DNA of 64,000 nucleotides from positions 1,286,320-1,350,319 of the forward strand of contig NZ_LJYW01000001.1 of assembly GCF_001305515.1 (NCBI RefSeq). The letters are read 5' to 3'. Positions within the stretch are counted from its first letter, which is position 1; the number at the start of each line of letters is the position of its first letter. The stretch is from Prosthecodimorpha hirschii. Lineage in GTDB: Bacteria > Pseudomonadota > Alphaproteobacteria > Rhizobiales > Ancalomicrobiaceae. The notes under the pieces were generated by a model, which worked only from the letters and a program-made list of their open reading frames with translations, was not told the origin of the DNA and did not search any database. Of this stretch, positions 1 through 11,947 are shown in pieces. The position numbers and the translations under genes were made by a program.

Positions 1-283
1 CCTCATGGCCGCGTTCGATGCGGGCATGGGTCACGGTATCGATCTGGCCGATCGCCCGGAGGGCCGCCATGCCCTCTGCCGCATCGCCTTTGCGCGCGGC
101 CGAGGCGCTGGCGAAGGCGAAGACCTGGGCGGTCGCGGTCAGCGTGCGGTGCTTCTCCTCGATCTCCCCCGAGAGGGCATAGATCACCGAGAAGCCGGAC
201 AGCACGAACAGCGATGCGGCAACGGACAGCGTCACCAGCACTGCGAGCTTTCGTCCAATCACCTTCTCGGCCGACTGCGGCAT
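1..283 (-). CDS. N-terminus of a membrane sensor protein, possibly a GGDEF/EAL cyclic-di-GMP protein (partial)
   Basis: Only the first 94 codons lie in the window; the gene runs off its left edge. The frame starts at ATG 283 with a GAGGT Shine-Dalgarno about 10 bases upstream. Residues 12-38 form one hydrophobic membrane segment after a short basic cytoplasmic end, followed by a periplasmic-looking stretch with LTATAQVFAFASASAA and ALRAIGQIDTVTHARIE. That stretch resembles the CHASE8-like sensor segment in front of GGDEF-EAL or chemoreceptor outputs in Hyphomicrobiales (recalled, not searched). The output domain lies outside the window, so the class is uncertain. It diverges from the BLUF gene, sharing a 241 bp control region. 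Confidence 0.5.
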   Translation of the reverse strand, partial: MPQSAEKVIGRKLAVLVTLSVAASLFVLSGFSVIYALSGEIEEKHRTLTATAQVFAFASASAARKGDAAEGMAALRAIGQIDTVTHARIERGHE

Positions 284-524
284 GGATGCGGACCTCGACA
301 GTTCCACCAACAGGATGCGCCCATGCTCTTGATCGCAGCTTAAGGGCGGCGCGCCTTTTGCGGATCGGGCGGGCCGGCGGCACGGGAGCGTCGTCATTCG
401 ACGGCGTGGGTCCGGCACCCAAGGCCCTGTTACGTAGAAGCGCGTATACGCTTTGGGCACAAGAATATTAGCCTAGCAACGCCGACCCAAATCGTTTAGA
501 TATTTTCCAGGGAGGACGCTCTGC

Positions 525-1013
525 ATGTACTTGGCGAGAGTTAATTTTTATACGCGTTGCTCCCTGAAGGGAACCGCGGCAAATTGGGTCAAAGAAATTC
601 TTTTATCCTGCACCACATACGACAATGCCTCCGGTCTATCTGGAGCCTTACTTTTCAACGAACGCTATTTCCTGCAGTCGATGGAAGGAGAGCGGTCGCT
701 TCTGACCAATCAGATCATCAAGATTGCTGAGGACCAGCGGCAGTCCGGCCTGACCGTCGTCAGCTTCACGCCGATTGCATCGCGCATCTATCCGGGCTGG
801 ACGGTCGCCTATGCGGGCCACAATGATGCGATGGACTCCCTGTATTTCCGCCATAGCGTGATCGGCGAACTTGATCCCATCCGGATGACCCGCGAGATGA
901 TCGAGGGTCTTATGGCCGAGCTGTGCGGCATGGAGGGCGTGAATATCCAGCGATCATCCCCCAACGGGCGGATCCGGTCGCCGGAACGCCCGCGACCCAA
1001 TTTTTCAATCTGA
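525..1013 (+). CDS. BLUF-domain blue-light sensor protein
   Basis: A 162-residue stand-alone BLUF protein, expected to bind FAD and signal blue light. The start is fixed by GGAGGA 8 bases upstream of ATG 525. The BLUF core covers residues 1-95: Tyr9 in FYTRC fits the photoactive tyrosine, Gln51 in YFLQSMEG fits the flavin-switching glutamine, and Trp in YPGWTVAY fits the semi-conserved tryptophan. Against AppA (Tyr21, Asn45, Gln63) the spacing 9-33-51 aligns without gaps, which puts Asp33 at the normally invariant Asn position, with Asn34 next to it. Residues 100-162 form a short helical, then basic tail with no output domain, so the protein probably acts through a partner. No adjacent regulator reveals that partner. 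Confidence 0.85.
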   Translation: MYLARVNFYTRCSLKGTAANWVKEILLSCTTYDNASGLSGALLFNERYFLQSMEGERSLLTNQIIKIAEDQRQSGLTVVSFTPIASRIYPGWTVAYAGHNDAMDSLYFRHSVIGELDPIRMTREMIEGLMAELCGMEGVNIQRSSPNGRIRSPERPRPNFSI

Positions 1014-1176
1014 AGTTACTTTGTTGTTCTCAATTTACTCTTGATCGGCCGTTCGCGCTGACGTCCGTGCCGGCCGACGCCTTCCGGCCCGCCGGCGCTT
1101 CGGGCAGGTCTGACCTTCCCTCCGACAGGCGCGGGAGGCTGATGTCGGATTGCGACCCCGCGCGCGCTCCGGCCCG

Positions 1177-1560
1177 CTACGCCCCGAACGTCCAGAACCG
1201 GTTGGCGAAGAAGGTCCAGATGAGGACGATGCCGGTCGTGACGAGTTGGGCGAGCATGTAGTGGATGCCGGCCCAGTCGGTCAGGGCGTGCATCAGGAAG
1301 CCGGTCAGCAGGAAGGCGGCGCCGGCGATCAGGGCGAAGCGCGGCACGGCGCCGGCATGGCTGCGGTCGCTGTCGAAGGTGAAGCGGCGGTTGAGGATGT
1401 AGGAGATCACGCCGCCGACGATGAAGCCGGCCAGCGACCCGACGACCGGACCGGCCGCTTCGGTCTCGACCAGCCCGATCAGGGTCGCATAATGGCCGAC
1501 CGCAGCCGCGAGGCCGACCGCGACATAGCGCAGGAACTGATCGGAGAGGGCAGCGAGCAT
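1177..1560 (-). CDS. GtrA-like four-helix membrane protein
   Basis: 127 residues with four predicted membrane helices (about 10-30, 36-56, 75-95, 100-120). Family hallmarks are [16 protein letters not shown] near the N-terminus, [10 protein letters not shown] after helix 2 and a C-terminal FFANRFWTF. GtrA-like proteins are thought to flip or help translocate polyprenyl-phosphate-linked sugars, for example in O-antigen or cell-wall glycosylation. No glycosyltransferase lies next to it, so its substrate cannot be inferred. It is divergent from carB and monocistronic in this window. Confidence 0.85.
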   Translation of the reverse strand: MLAALSDQFLRYVAVGLAAAVGHYATLIGLVETEAAGPVVGSLAGFIVGGVISYILNRRFTFDSDRSHAGAVPRFALIAGAAFLLTGFLMHALTDWAGIHYMLAQLVTTGIVLIWTFFANRFWTFGA

Positions 1561-1887
1561 GGCGATTCCCGGTCCTGCCGGCGGATGCGCCGGCGTCGGC
1601 GCCGGACGAGGCGGCGCTCGGGGCTGCGGCTAGCGGCCGATTGCGGCGCTTTGCGGACCAAGCCGGCGTCATGCGCGGGCGGCGGCGTCGTTGCCGGCCA
1701 GACGCGCCCGGCTGCCGGGCCTTTGCCGGCCGGATCGCGCGCCCGGACGCCGCCGCGCCTGCCATGGCGTCGCCCGCCCCTTCCCGGGCCGCGCCTTTTC
1801 CCCTATAAGCCCCCGGGCCCATCCGAACAGACCGCAGCCCTGACGGCGCGCGCACCCCGCGCGACGGAGGCTGGACGCGAGCGAAAT

Positions 1888-5382
<3,495 letters not shown>

Positions 5383-6018
5383 CAGCTTCCGGGCCATCTG
5401 TCGATACGGGACGTTTCGGGCCTTGACGGGCGGCCCGCAAGGAACCACGCTTCGGGTCCGCCGGATCTCCATCCGGCAGGATCACCCCGGTGATCCGATG
5501 CGTCCGAATCCGGCGGCCTTGCGCGGCGGGGCGGGTGTTTCGGAACGCCGGGGCGGAAAGAGCGTTCCAAGGCTTCGCAGAGCGCTTTCGCTCGGGAAGC
5601 CGACGCGCCGGGAGGCCCCGAACCGGGTGCTCCCACCCGGGGGCCGGCGCGAGAGCGGAACGCCGCTTTCAGGGGACTCGGGCGTCGTCGGACCGGCAGC
5701 GATGCCGGCGGCCGGGCGCCGACGCGAGACGGTTTCCAGGGGACGCCCCCCGGACGCCGTCTGCGAACTGTTGTCATGTCCGGTGAGAGCCGGGCCGGGC
5801 AGGGTCCGATCCGGCGGCAGCCGGAACGCCCCTCCCCGGCAAGCCACCCACGGCGCGGCGGTCGTCCCGAGTTCGATCGGGCGACCGCCGCCCTGGCGCA
5901 GGTTCGGTCCGGACGGCAACGTCCCGCGGCAGAGCCGGTGCCGCATCAACAACGTGAATGCAGGAGGCGCCTCGCCAGATGCGCCGCCCGCACTTGAGAA
6001 AATCGGGGGTTCCAACCC
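5383..6018. other. 636 bp GC-rich intergenic stretch between carB and greA
   Basis: No convincing gene. Long open frames exist on both strands but are arginine/proline-rich and stay open only through high GC, with no recognisable domain. The greA leader just before 6019 holds GAAAATCGGGGGTT as a plausible ribosome-binding region. Confidence 0.5.
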
Positions 6019-6492
6019 ATGGAAAAGATACCGATGACGCCGGCCGGCTTCACCGCTCTCGAATCCGAGCTGAAGATGCGTCAGCAGGAAGAGCGGCCGC
6101 GCATCATCGCCGCCATCTCGGAGGCGCGCGCCCATGGCGACCTCTCGGAAAATGCCGAGTACCACGCCGCCAAGGAAGCGCAGAGCCACAACGAGGGCCG
6201 CATCGCGGAGCTCGAGGACAAGCTCAGCCGCGCCGAGGTGATCGACGTCACCAAGCTCCACGGCACCAAGATCAAGTTCGGCGCCACCGTCACCCTCGTC
6301 GACGAGGATACGGAGGAGAAGCGCACCTATCAGATCGTCGGCGACATGGAGGCCGACGTGAAGCTCGGTCGCATCTCGATCTCCTCGCCGATCGCCCGCG
6401 CGCTGATCGGCAAGGATGTCGGCGACACCGTCGAGGTGATGGCCCCGGGCGGCGCCCGCTCCTACGAGGTCGTCGGCGTCCGCTTCGGCTGA
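6019..6492 (+). CDS. greA: transcription elongation factor GreA
   Basis: 157 residues, full length for GreA. The N-terminal coiled coil (residues 1-75) includes [14 protein letters not shown], the acidic tip region [20 protein letters not shown] with conserved Asp and Glu, and IAELEDKL. The C-terminal FKBP-like domain runs through [21 protein letters not shown] and [20 protein letters not shown]. GreA inserts into the RNA polymerase secondary channel and stimulates cleavage of backtracked transcripts. It is co-directional with carB but 636 bp away, so probably transcribed separately. A hairpin terminator follows at 6552-6575. Confidence 0.97.
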   Translation: MEKIPMTPAGFTALESELKMRQQEERPRIIAAISEARAHGDLSENAEYHAAKEAQSHNEGRIAELEDKLSRAEVIDVTKLHGTKIKFGATVTLVDEDTEEKRTYQIVGDMEADVKLGRISISSPIARALIGKDVGDTVEVMAPGGARSYEVVGVRFG

Positions 6493-6551
6493 CGGCCACC
6501 GCCCGCGAAGATCGCCGGCCACCGGCCGCGCCCGCCAAATGCAGACGAGAG

Positions 6552-6575
6552 ATGCCCGGGTCCGCCGGGCATTTC
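6552..6575 (+). terminator. hairpin terminator downstream of greA
   Basis: Perfect 8-bp stem ATGCCCGG (6552-6559) and CCGGGCAT (6565-6572) with a five-base loop, followed by a weak T tract (TTTCCAT). Fits the end of the greA transcript; the short T run makes it a modest intrinsic terminator. Confidence 0.6.
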
Positions 6576-6780
6576 CATATTCGGCCCTGCCCGCACGGCC
6601 CGGCCCGTCCCGCGAGGCCCGGCCCGCCCCGCAAGGACCGGCCCGGGCGGCCGATTGGCCCCGCATCCAGGGGCACGGCCGCTGCGCCGACGCGAACCGC
6701 CCGCATCCGGCGGGACCCTCGACCATTTGCATGCCGAGTGCCGGCCGATTGCCGACGCCCGTCCGCAACGACCGCCGGGT

Positions 6781-7248
6781 TCACCCGATCGGGACGGTCG
6801 GTTCGTCCTTGGCGGTGCGGATGGCGAGCGCGGTCTTCACGCCGGCGACCGCGGGGGCCTTGGTCAGTTCGTCGATGACGAAATCCTGGAAGCTGCGCAG
6901 GTCGGGGGCGACGCATTTCAGCATGAAGTCGATCTCGCCGGACAGGATCCAGCATTCCCGGACCAGGCTCCAGCCGCGCACCTTGTCCTGGAAGGCGGCA
7001 AGGTCGTGATCGGCCTGGCTGGCCAGCGAGACGAAACAGAACGCGACCAGATCGAAGCCGAGCGCCTTTTCGTCGAGCAGCGTGCGATAGCCGCGGATGA
7101 TGCCGCTCTCCTCCAGCGACCGGACCCGGCGCAGGCAGGGCGGCGCGGAGATGCCGACGCGGCGGGCCAGTTCGACATTGGTCATGCGGCCGTCGGCCTG
7201 CAATTCGCGCAGGATGTGCCAGTCGATTTCGTCCAGACGATGTTTCAA
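6781..7248 (-). CDS. Lrp/AsnC-family transcriptional regulator
   Basis: 155 residues if translated from TTG 7248; no in-frame ATG fits and the start is the weakest part of the call. An N-terminal winged HTH (RLDEIDWHILRELQADGRMT, then NVELARRVGISAPPCLRRVR) is followed by the RAM/AsnC ligand-binding domain (FDLVAFCFVSL, CWILSGEIDFMLKCVAPDL). Proteins of this type form octamers that regulate amino-acid metabolism in response to a bound amino acid. It diverges from the ELM1-family gene with about 117 bp between, an arrangement also seen in other Hyphomicrobiales near trxB. Target genes are unknown. Confidence 0.92.
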   Translation of the reverse strand: MKHRLDEIDWHILRELQADGRMTNVELARRVGISAPPCLRRVRSLEESGIIRGYRTLLDEKALGFDLVAFCFVSLASQADHDLAAFQDKVRGWSLVRECWILSGEIDFMLKCVAPDLRSFQDFVIDELTKAPAVAGVKTALAIRTAKDEPTVPIG

Positions 7249-7365
7249 GGGGGAATCCGAAACCGCCGACCCGTGCGGCCGAGGCGCGAGGCTGGCCAGG
7301 ATCGAAGAGTCTGATGGGGGTTGCGCCGCGTCGCCGCTCTGTAGCACTTTCGCCGCCGCGCGGAA

Positions 7366-8358
7366 ATGACCGCATGGAGGCCGATCCTGTCCGACCCGCC
7401 CGCGCCGACCACAGCGACATCCCCTACCGCCTGGATCCTGACCGACGGCAAGGCCGGCGATGTCGGCCCCTGCATCGGCCTTGCCGAGGCGCTCGGCGCG
7501 CGCACCCTCTGCCATGTCGTGCCGCGCGAACGGTCGCGCCTGGCGAAGCTCGCCGATCTCGCCGGCTGGCCCGCCGCCCTGCCGGACGACCTGGCGCCGC
7601 CCTGGCCCGATCTGGTGCTCGCCTGCGGCGCGCCGGCCGTGCCCTTCGCCCGGGCGATCAAGCGCCGCGCCGGCCGGCGCAGCTTCGTGGTCTTCCTGCG
7701 CGACCCGCGGCCGCCGCATCGCGGCGCCTTCGACATGCTCTGGATGCCGGCCCATGACGGTCCGCGCGGGCCGGACGTGGTGGTCACCGAGACGAGCCCG
7801 CACCGGATCGCGCCCGCGCTCCTCGCCCGTCACCGGGCCCGCCCGCCGGCCTGGGCGGAGGCCCTGCCCGGCCCGCGCGTCGCCGTCATCGTCGGCGGCG
7901 GCCCGGGCCTCGACGCCCTGCCCGACCGCCTGGAGCGGCTCCTGCCCGAGGCCGGCTCGTTCATGATGACGCCGTCGCGGCGGACCGATCCAGCCCTCGC
8001 CGCGCGCATCGCCGCGATCGTCGCCCGCCGCCCGGCCTTCGTGTGGACCGGCGAAGGCGACAATCCCTACCCGGCCATGCTGGCGCTGGCGGATGCGATC
8101 GTGGTCACCGGGGACAGCCACAACATGGTTTCGGAGGCGCTCGCCACCGGCCGGCCGGTCCTGGTGCACGAACCGGCAACCTTGAGGGACAAGTTTCGTC
8201 GCTTTCTCGACGGGTTATACGCTCAAGGCCTGATCCGGCCATTTGAAGGTCGGCTGGAAAGCTATACATATGAAGCGTTGGATTCTACGAAGGTCGTAGC
8301 GGACGAGATCGCCCGCCGGCTGGAGGCGTTTCGCACCACGGGACGCGGCGGGGCATGA
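7366..8358 (+). CDS. mitochondrial fission ELM1 family protein
   Basis: 330 residues. The family signature is clear: WILTDGKAGDVGPCIGLAEALG near the start, VVVTETSPHRI, PRVAVIVGGGPGLD, and ALADAIVVTGDSHNMVSEALATGRPV near the C-terminus, which looks like a glycosyltransferase-type nucleotide-sugar binding fold. Bacterial members are functionally uncharacterised; the plant namesake acts in mitochondrial fission, but here a GT-B-like enzyme role is a better inference. It is followed 83 bp later by trxB on the same strand. Base composition becomes less GC-biased near codons 270-310. Confidence 0.85.
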   Translation: MTAWRPILSDPPAPTTATSPTAWILTDGKAGDVGPCIGLAEALGARTLCHVVPRERSRLAKLADLAGWPAALPDDLAPPWPDLVLACGAPAVPFARAIKRRAGRRSFVVFLRDPRPPHRGAFDMLWMPAHDGPRGPDVVVTETSPHRIAPALLARHRARPPAWAEALPGPRVAVIVGGGPGLDALPDRLERLLPEAGSFMMTPSRRTDPALAARIAAIVARRPAFVWTGEGDNPYPAMLALADAIVVTGDSHNMVSEALATGRPVLVHEPATLRDKFRRFLDGLYAQGLIRPFEGRLESYTYEALDSTKVVADEIARRLEAFRTTGRGGA

Positions 8359-8441
8359 GCGATGCGAAACCCCGACGTCGCCGCGGGCGTATGGGAATCT
8401 GATCCGGGGCGGCCCGGCATCGGCGAGCAGGGTTTCTATCC

Positions 8442-9398
8442 ATGGCATCTTCGAAGGTCCTCATCATCGGCTCCGGCCCGGCCGGCTACACGGCGGCGAT
8501 CTACGCGGCCCGCGCCATGCTCGAGCCGGTGCTGATCGCCGGCATCCAGCCGGGCGGCCAGCTGACCGTCACGACCGAGGTCGAGAACTATCCGGGCTTC
8601 GCCGAGGCGGTCCAGGGGCCGTGGCTGATGGAGCAGATGCGCGCCCAGGCCGAGCATGTCGGCACCAAGATCGTCTACGACACGATCACCAAGGCCGACC
8701 TGTCGCGCCGGCCGTTCCGCCTGGAGGGCGATTCCGGCACGGTCTACGAGGGCGAGACCCTGGTCATCGCCACCGGCGCGCAGGCGCGTTGGCTCGGCCT
8801 GCCGTCCGAGGAGACCTTCCGCGGCTTCGGCGTCTCGGCCTGCGCCACCTGCGACGGCTTCTTCTACCGCGGTCGCAACGTGCTGGTGGTCGGCGGCGGC
8901 AACACGGCCGTCGAGGAAGCCCTCTATCTGACCAACCATGCCGCCAAGGTGACCGTCGTGCACCGGCGCGACAGCTTCCGGGCGGAACGCATCCTGCAGC
9001 AACGGCTGGCCGCCAATCCCAAGATCGAGGTGATCTGGGACAGCGAGGTCGCCGAGGTGCTGGGCGGCGGCACGCCGGCGGGCGTGACCGGCGCGCGGCT
9101 CAGGAACGTCAAGACCGGCGCGCTGACCGACATCGCGGTCGACGGCGTCTTCGTCGCGATCGGCCACAAGCCCGCCGTCGAGCTGTTCGAGGGACAGGTC
9201 CGCCTGAAGCCGTCCGGCTACATCTGGACGGCGCCCTATTCCACCGCCACCAGCGTTCCGGGCGTCTTCGCCGCCGGCGACGTGGCCGACGATGTGTTCC
9301 GTCAGGCCGTCACCGCGGCCGGGATGGGCTGCATGGCGGCGCTGGAGGCCGAGAAATTCATCGCCGGGATTTCGCATCATCGCGAAGCAGCCGAGTAA
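8442..9398 (+). CDS. trxB: thioredoxin-disulfide reductase
   Basis: 318 residues, the usual TrxB length. An FAD Rossmann motif (LIIGSGPAGYTAAIYAARA) opens the protein, the redox-active CATC pair is at Cys134 and Cys137, and the NADPH motif (VVGGGNTAVEEA, HRRDSFRAE) follows. The C-terminal FAD motif is GVFAAGDVADDVFRQAVTAAGMGC. It reduces thioredoxin with NADPH in the cytoplasm. A LysR-family gene begins 75 bp downstream on the same strand, and this neighbour pair is common in the order. Confidence 0.98.
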   Translation: MASSKVLIIGSGPAGYTAAIYAARAMLEPVLIAGIQPGGQLTVTTEVENYPGFAEAVQGPWLMEQMRAQAEHVGTKIVYDTITKADLSRRPFRLEGDSGTVYEGETLVIATGAQARWLGLPSEETFRGFGVSACATCDGFFYRGRNVLVVGGGNTAVEEALYLTNHAAKVTVVHRRDSFRAERILQQRLAANPKIEVIWDSEVAEVLGGGTPAGVTGARLRNVKTGALTDIAVDGVFVAIGHKPAVELFEGQVRLKPSGYIWTAPYSTATSVPGVFAAGDVADDVFRQAVTAAGMGCMAALEAEKFIAGISHHREAAE

Positions 9399-9473
9399 AG
9401 GCCGCGCGGGAACCGGCGCCGGAAACGATCCGGAGCCGGTCGGGCGCGCCGCGACAGACGAGGGGGAATCGGC

Positions 9474-10364
9474 TTGGACTGGGACAAGCTCCGTATTTTT
9501 CACGCCGCCGCCGAAGCCGGCAGCTTCACGCATGCCGGTGAAAAGCTGGACATGAGCCAATCGGCGGTCAGCCGGCAGGTCAGCGCGCTGGAACAGGATT
9601 TGAACGTCCCCCTGTTCCATCGCCATGCCCGCGGCCTGATCCTGACCGAGCAGGGCGAGCTCCTGTTCCGCACCGCGCGCGAGGTTCTGGTCAAGCTCGA
9701 TCAGGTCCGCTCGCGGCTGGTGGAGACCAAGGAGAAGCCGTCCGGCTCGCTGCGCGTGACCACGACCTTCGGGCTCGGCACCTCCTGGCTGACCGCGCGC
9801 ATCCACGAATTCGTCGATCTCTATCCGGATGTGCAGCTCGAACTGATCCTCGACGACGAGGAGCTCGATCTCGGCATGCGGCAGGCCGACGTGGCGCTGC
9901 GCATCCGCCAGCCGGTGCAGCCCGACCTGATCCAGCGCAAGCTGTTCACGGTGCATTTCCACCTCTACGCCTCGCAGGCCTATCTGAAGCGCCACGGCAG
10001 CCCGGAGAGCGTCGCCGATCTCGACGAGCACCGCACCGTGACCTTCGGCCAGTCGACGCCGACCTATCTGCGCGACATGAACTGGCTGGAGACCGCCGGC
10101 CGGCAGCCGGGCAACCCGCGCAAGGCGACGCTGAAGATCAACAACGTGATCGCCATCAAGCGTGCGGTGGAGCGGGGCATCGGCATCGCATTGCTGCCGG
10201 ACTACCTGATCGATCCGGGTTCGGAACTGGTGCAGCTGATCCCGGAGGCCGACGTGCCGGCCTTCGACTGCTACTTCGTCTACCCGGAAGAGATGCGCAA
10301 CACCGCCCGCGTCAAGGTGTTCCGCGACTTCCTGATCACCAAGGCCGAGCGCTGGACCTTCTGA
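9474..10364 (+). CDS. LysR-family transcriptional regulator
   Basis: 296 residues from TTG 9474, chosen because AGGGGGAA lies 6-12 bases upstream and the sequence begins exactly at the family start (LDWDKLRIFHAAAEAGSF). HTH at about residues 17-36 (THAGEKLDMSQSAVSRQVSA), then a LysR substrate-binding domain (GSLRVTTTFGLGTSWL, ADVALRIRQPVQPDLIQRKL, GIGIALLPDYLI). It is usually autoregulated and inducer-responsive; the inducer is unknown. Position right after trxB suggests a redox link, but that is only context. Confidence 0.93.
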   Translation: MDWDKLRIFHAAAEAGSFTHAGEKLDMSQSAVSRQVSALEQDLNVPLFHRHARGLILTEQGELLFRTAREVLVKLDQVRSRLVETKEKPSGSLRVTTTFGLGTSWLTARIHEFVDLYPDVQLELILDDEELDLGMRQADVALRIRQPVQPDLIQRKLFTVHFHLYASQAYLKRHGSPESVADLDEHRTVTFGQSTPTYLRDMNWLETAGRQPGNPRKATLKINNVIAIKRAVERGIGIALLPDYLIDPGSELVQLIPEADVPAFDCYFVYPEEMRNTARVKVFRDFLITKAERWTF

Positions 10365-10570
10365 CATCCGGCGCCCGCACCATGACCGCCGGCCCCGCCA
10401 GCCCCCGCCACGCCCCCTCGGCGGCGGGATGGCAGGATCACATGGCGGCCCGTGCGGATCGCGCGGATGCCGGCGACGGCGGCCGAAGCCGGTTCGACGC
10501 CGGAGCCGGTGTGACGGCGCTCTTCGGTCTGCGCTTGTGATGCCCGGACGATGCCTAGTCTGCGGCTTCG
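10365..10570. other. intergenic region before the candidate small RNA
   Basis: About 200 bp after the LysR gene with no supportable gene. Two short Pro/Ala-rich frames are composition artefacts. It probably holds the promoter of the structured transcript that follows; TATATT at 10573-10578 is a possible -10 element, without a good -35. Confidence 0.35.
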
Positions 10571-10579
10571 TTTATATTG

Positions 10580-10737
10580 GGCGCCCTGCATTCGATACAT
10601 TGATGAATTGTTAACCTCGCCGCTGCAATCTGGGCGCCTCGACCGCCCTGATCTAGCGGTCGTTGGTTCTCCCCTCTGGATCATGCCTTCAAAGGCCACC
10701 TTGACCGGGCCGAGACGCGCTCTCGGCCCGGCTTTTT
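10580..10737 (+). ncRNA. candidate small non-coding RNA ending in a strong terminator
   Basis: A stretch of about 150 bases without a coding frame, less GC-rich than its surroundings, ends in one of the strongest intrinsic terminators in the window. Nothing upstream needs this terminator: the LysR gene stops 340 bp earlier. The body contains the pyrimidine-rich segment GGTTCTCCCCTCTGG, an anti-Shine-Dalgarno-like loop typical of Hfq-dependent trans-acting sRNAs. The 5' end is approximate, placed after a possible -10 (TATATT at 10573-10578). It lacks the SRP RNA tetraloop consensus and I could not match it to a named family. Confidence 0.4.
10705..10737 (+). terminator. strong rho-independent terminator
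   Basis: Perfect 11-bp stem CCGGGCCGAGA (10705-10715) and TCTCGGCCCGG (10721-10731), loop CGCGC, followed by CTTTTT (10732-10737). Ends the candidate small RNA. Confidence 0.9.
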
Positions 10738-10914
10738 CCAAAACGTTTGTGGTGCTCTCTCGAAGGCCGATCCGGCCGCCGGCGCGGCGACGGTTCCGCT
10801 GCGACAGGGCTATGCGGCGCCGCGTCCGCGCCCGGTCGGGCGGCTCGGATCCGGGACGCCCCTCCTCCGCCTTTACGGCCCTGCCGCAAAGTGATTTCCT
10901 TCAGAGCCCGTCCC

Positions 10915-11016
10915 GGTCGGATCGAAACGGTCCGACCGCAGAGGACCGGCTCAAGCCGTTGAATCCGGAGCATTTCCCGATTGCCGATGGGATCAATCCA
11001 TCCGATCGGGAAAGGC
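10915..11016 (+). repeat. structured intergenic repeat element, copy A
   Basis: Two adjacent imperfect hairpins: GGTCGGA/TCCGACC at 10915-10937 and TTCCCGAT.../ATCGGGAA around 10973-11012, joined by GAGGACCGGCTCAAGCC. Read on the minus strand it matches copy B at 41098-41215 in the same order (GCATTTCCCGATTG, GGCTTGAGCCGGTCC, GGTCGG...), so it is a dispersed, mobile-looking intergenic repeat rather than unique sequence. It sits in the leader of the nicotinamidase-like gene. Confidence 0.7.
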
Positions 11017-11046
11017 TCGAGGGGACCACATGCGGAGGACGCAGAC

Positions 11047-11760
11047 ATGATGCATCGGCGGCACCTATTGGCAGGCCTGGGGACGACCCTCTTCGCGGCA
11101 TTGGCGCCCGGCGCGCTGCGGGCCGCCCCGATCAAGCCGGGCGACAAGGCGGCCCTCCTGGTCATCGACGTGCAGAACTGCTTCCTGCCCGGCGGCAGCC
11201 TGGCGGTGAAGGACGGCGATCAGGTCGTCCCGGTGATCAACCGGATCGCCAAGGCCTTCGCCAATGTCGTGCTGACGCAGGACTGGCACACGCCCGCCCA
11301 TGTCTCCTTCGCCTCCAGCCACGCCGAGAAGAAGCCCTTCGACCTGATCGACCTGCCCTATGGCAAGCAGGTGCTGTGGCCGGATCATTGCGTGCAGGGC
11401 ACCGAGGGCGCGTCGCTGTCCAAGGACCTGCTCATCCCGCAGGCCGAACTGATCATCCGCAAGGGCTACCACAAGTCGGTCGACAGCTACTCGGCCTTCA
11501 CCGAGGCAGACGGCAAGACCACGACCGGGCTCGGCGCCTATCTGAAGGCGCGCGAGATCGACACCGTCTTCGTCGCCGGCCTGGCGACCGATTTCTGCGT
11601 CGCCTGGTCGGCGCTCGATGCCCGCAAGGCCGGCTTCACCACCTATGTGGTCGAGGACGGCTGCCGCGGCATCGACGCCCAGGGCTCGCTCGCCAAGGCC
11701 TGGACCGACATGGCCGCCGCCGGCGTGCAGCGCATCCAGTCGACCGATATCGCCGTCTGA
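11047..11760 (+). CDS. exported nicotinamidase/isochorismatase-family hydrolase
   Basis: 237 residues from ATG 11047 (a second ATG follows immediately), with GGAGGA 8 bases upstream. It begins with a Tat-like signal peptide (HRRHLLAGLGTTLFAAL, cleavage near ALRA-AP), so it is likely exported. The PncA catalytic triad is present: Asp41 in VIDVQN, Lys139 in IIRKGYH and Cys184 in ATDFCVAW. Metal ligands Asp79, His81 and His85 lie in TQDWHTPAH. The expected reaction is nicotinamide plus water to nicotinate plus ammonia for NAD salvage; a periplasmic location is unusual for E. coli PncA but known in exported homologues. Substrate specificity is not proven by sequence. Confidence 0.88.
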   Translation: MMHRRHLLAGLGTTLFAALAPGALRAAPIKPGDKAALLVIDVQNCFLPGGSLAVKDGDQVVPVINRIAKAFANVVLTQDWHTPAHVSFASSHAEKKPFDLIDLPYGKQVLWPDHCVQGTEGASLSKDLLIPQAELIIRKGYHKSVDSYSAFTEADGKTTTGLGAYLKAREIDTVFVAGLATDFCVAWSALDARKAGFTTYVVEDGCRGIDAQGSLAKAWTDMAAAGVQRIQSTDIAV

Positions 11761-11847
11761 GCCGGCACCCCGGACGGCCGCGACCTTTCCGCCGCCCGCC
11801 GGGGCGGCGGGATCGGCCCTCATGGAACAGCGGGTGCGGCGGCCGCC

Positions 11848-11882
11848 AAAGAAAGGGGCCGCGCCTCGCGAGAGGCCGGCCC
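11848..11882 (-). terminator. terminator of the SoxYZ-like gene
   Basis: On the minus strand GGGCCGGCCTC (11882-11872) pairs with GAGGCGCGGCCC (one bulged base), followed by CTTTCTTT. It lies 66 bp past the stop codon at 11948. Confidence 0.65.
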
Positions 11883-11947
11883 AGGAGATCGCGGGTGGGA
11901 GTCTCGGCCCGCCGGCCCCCGGCGGGGTTATCGAAAGCGTCGCGAGC

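Noticed and set aside
5482-6768. Minus-strand open frame across greA and its upstream region
   Set aside because: It runs antisense through greA and has Pro/Arg-rich, family-less sequence; no Shine-Dalgarno or conserved motif.
10580-10737. SRP (4.5S) or 6S RNA as the identity of the small RNA
   Set aside because: The conserved GGAAGCAGCC-type SRP apical loop is absent, and the long rod with a central bubble expected for 6S RNA is not visible.
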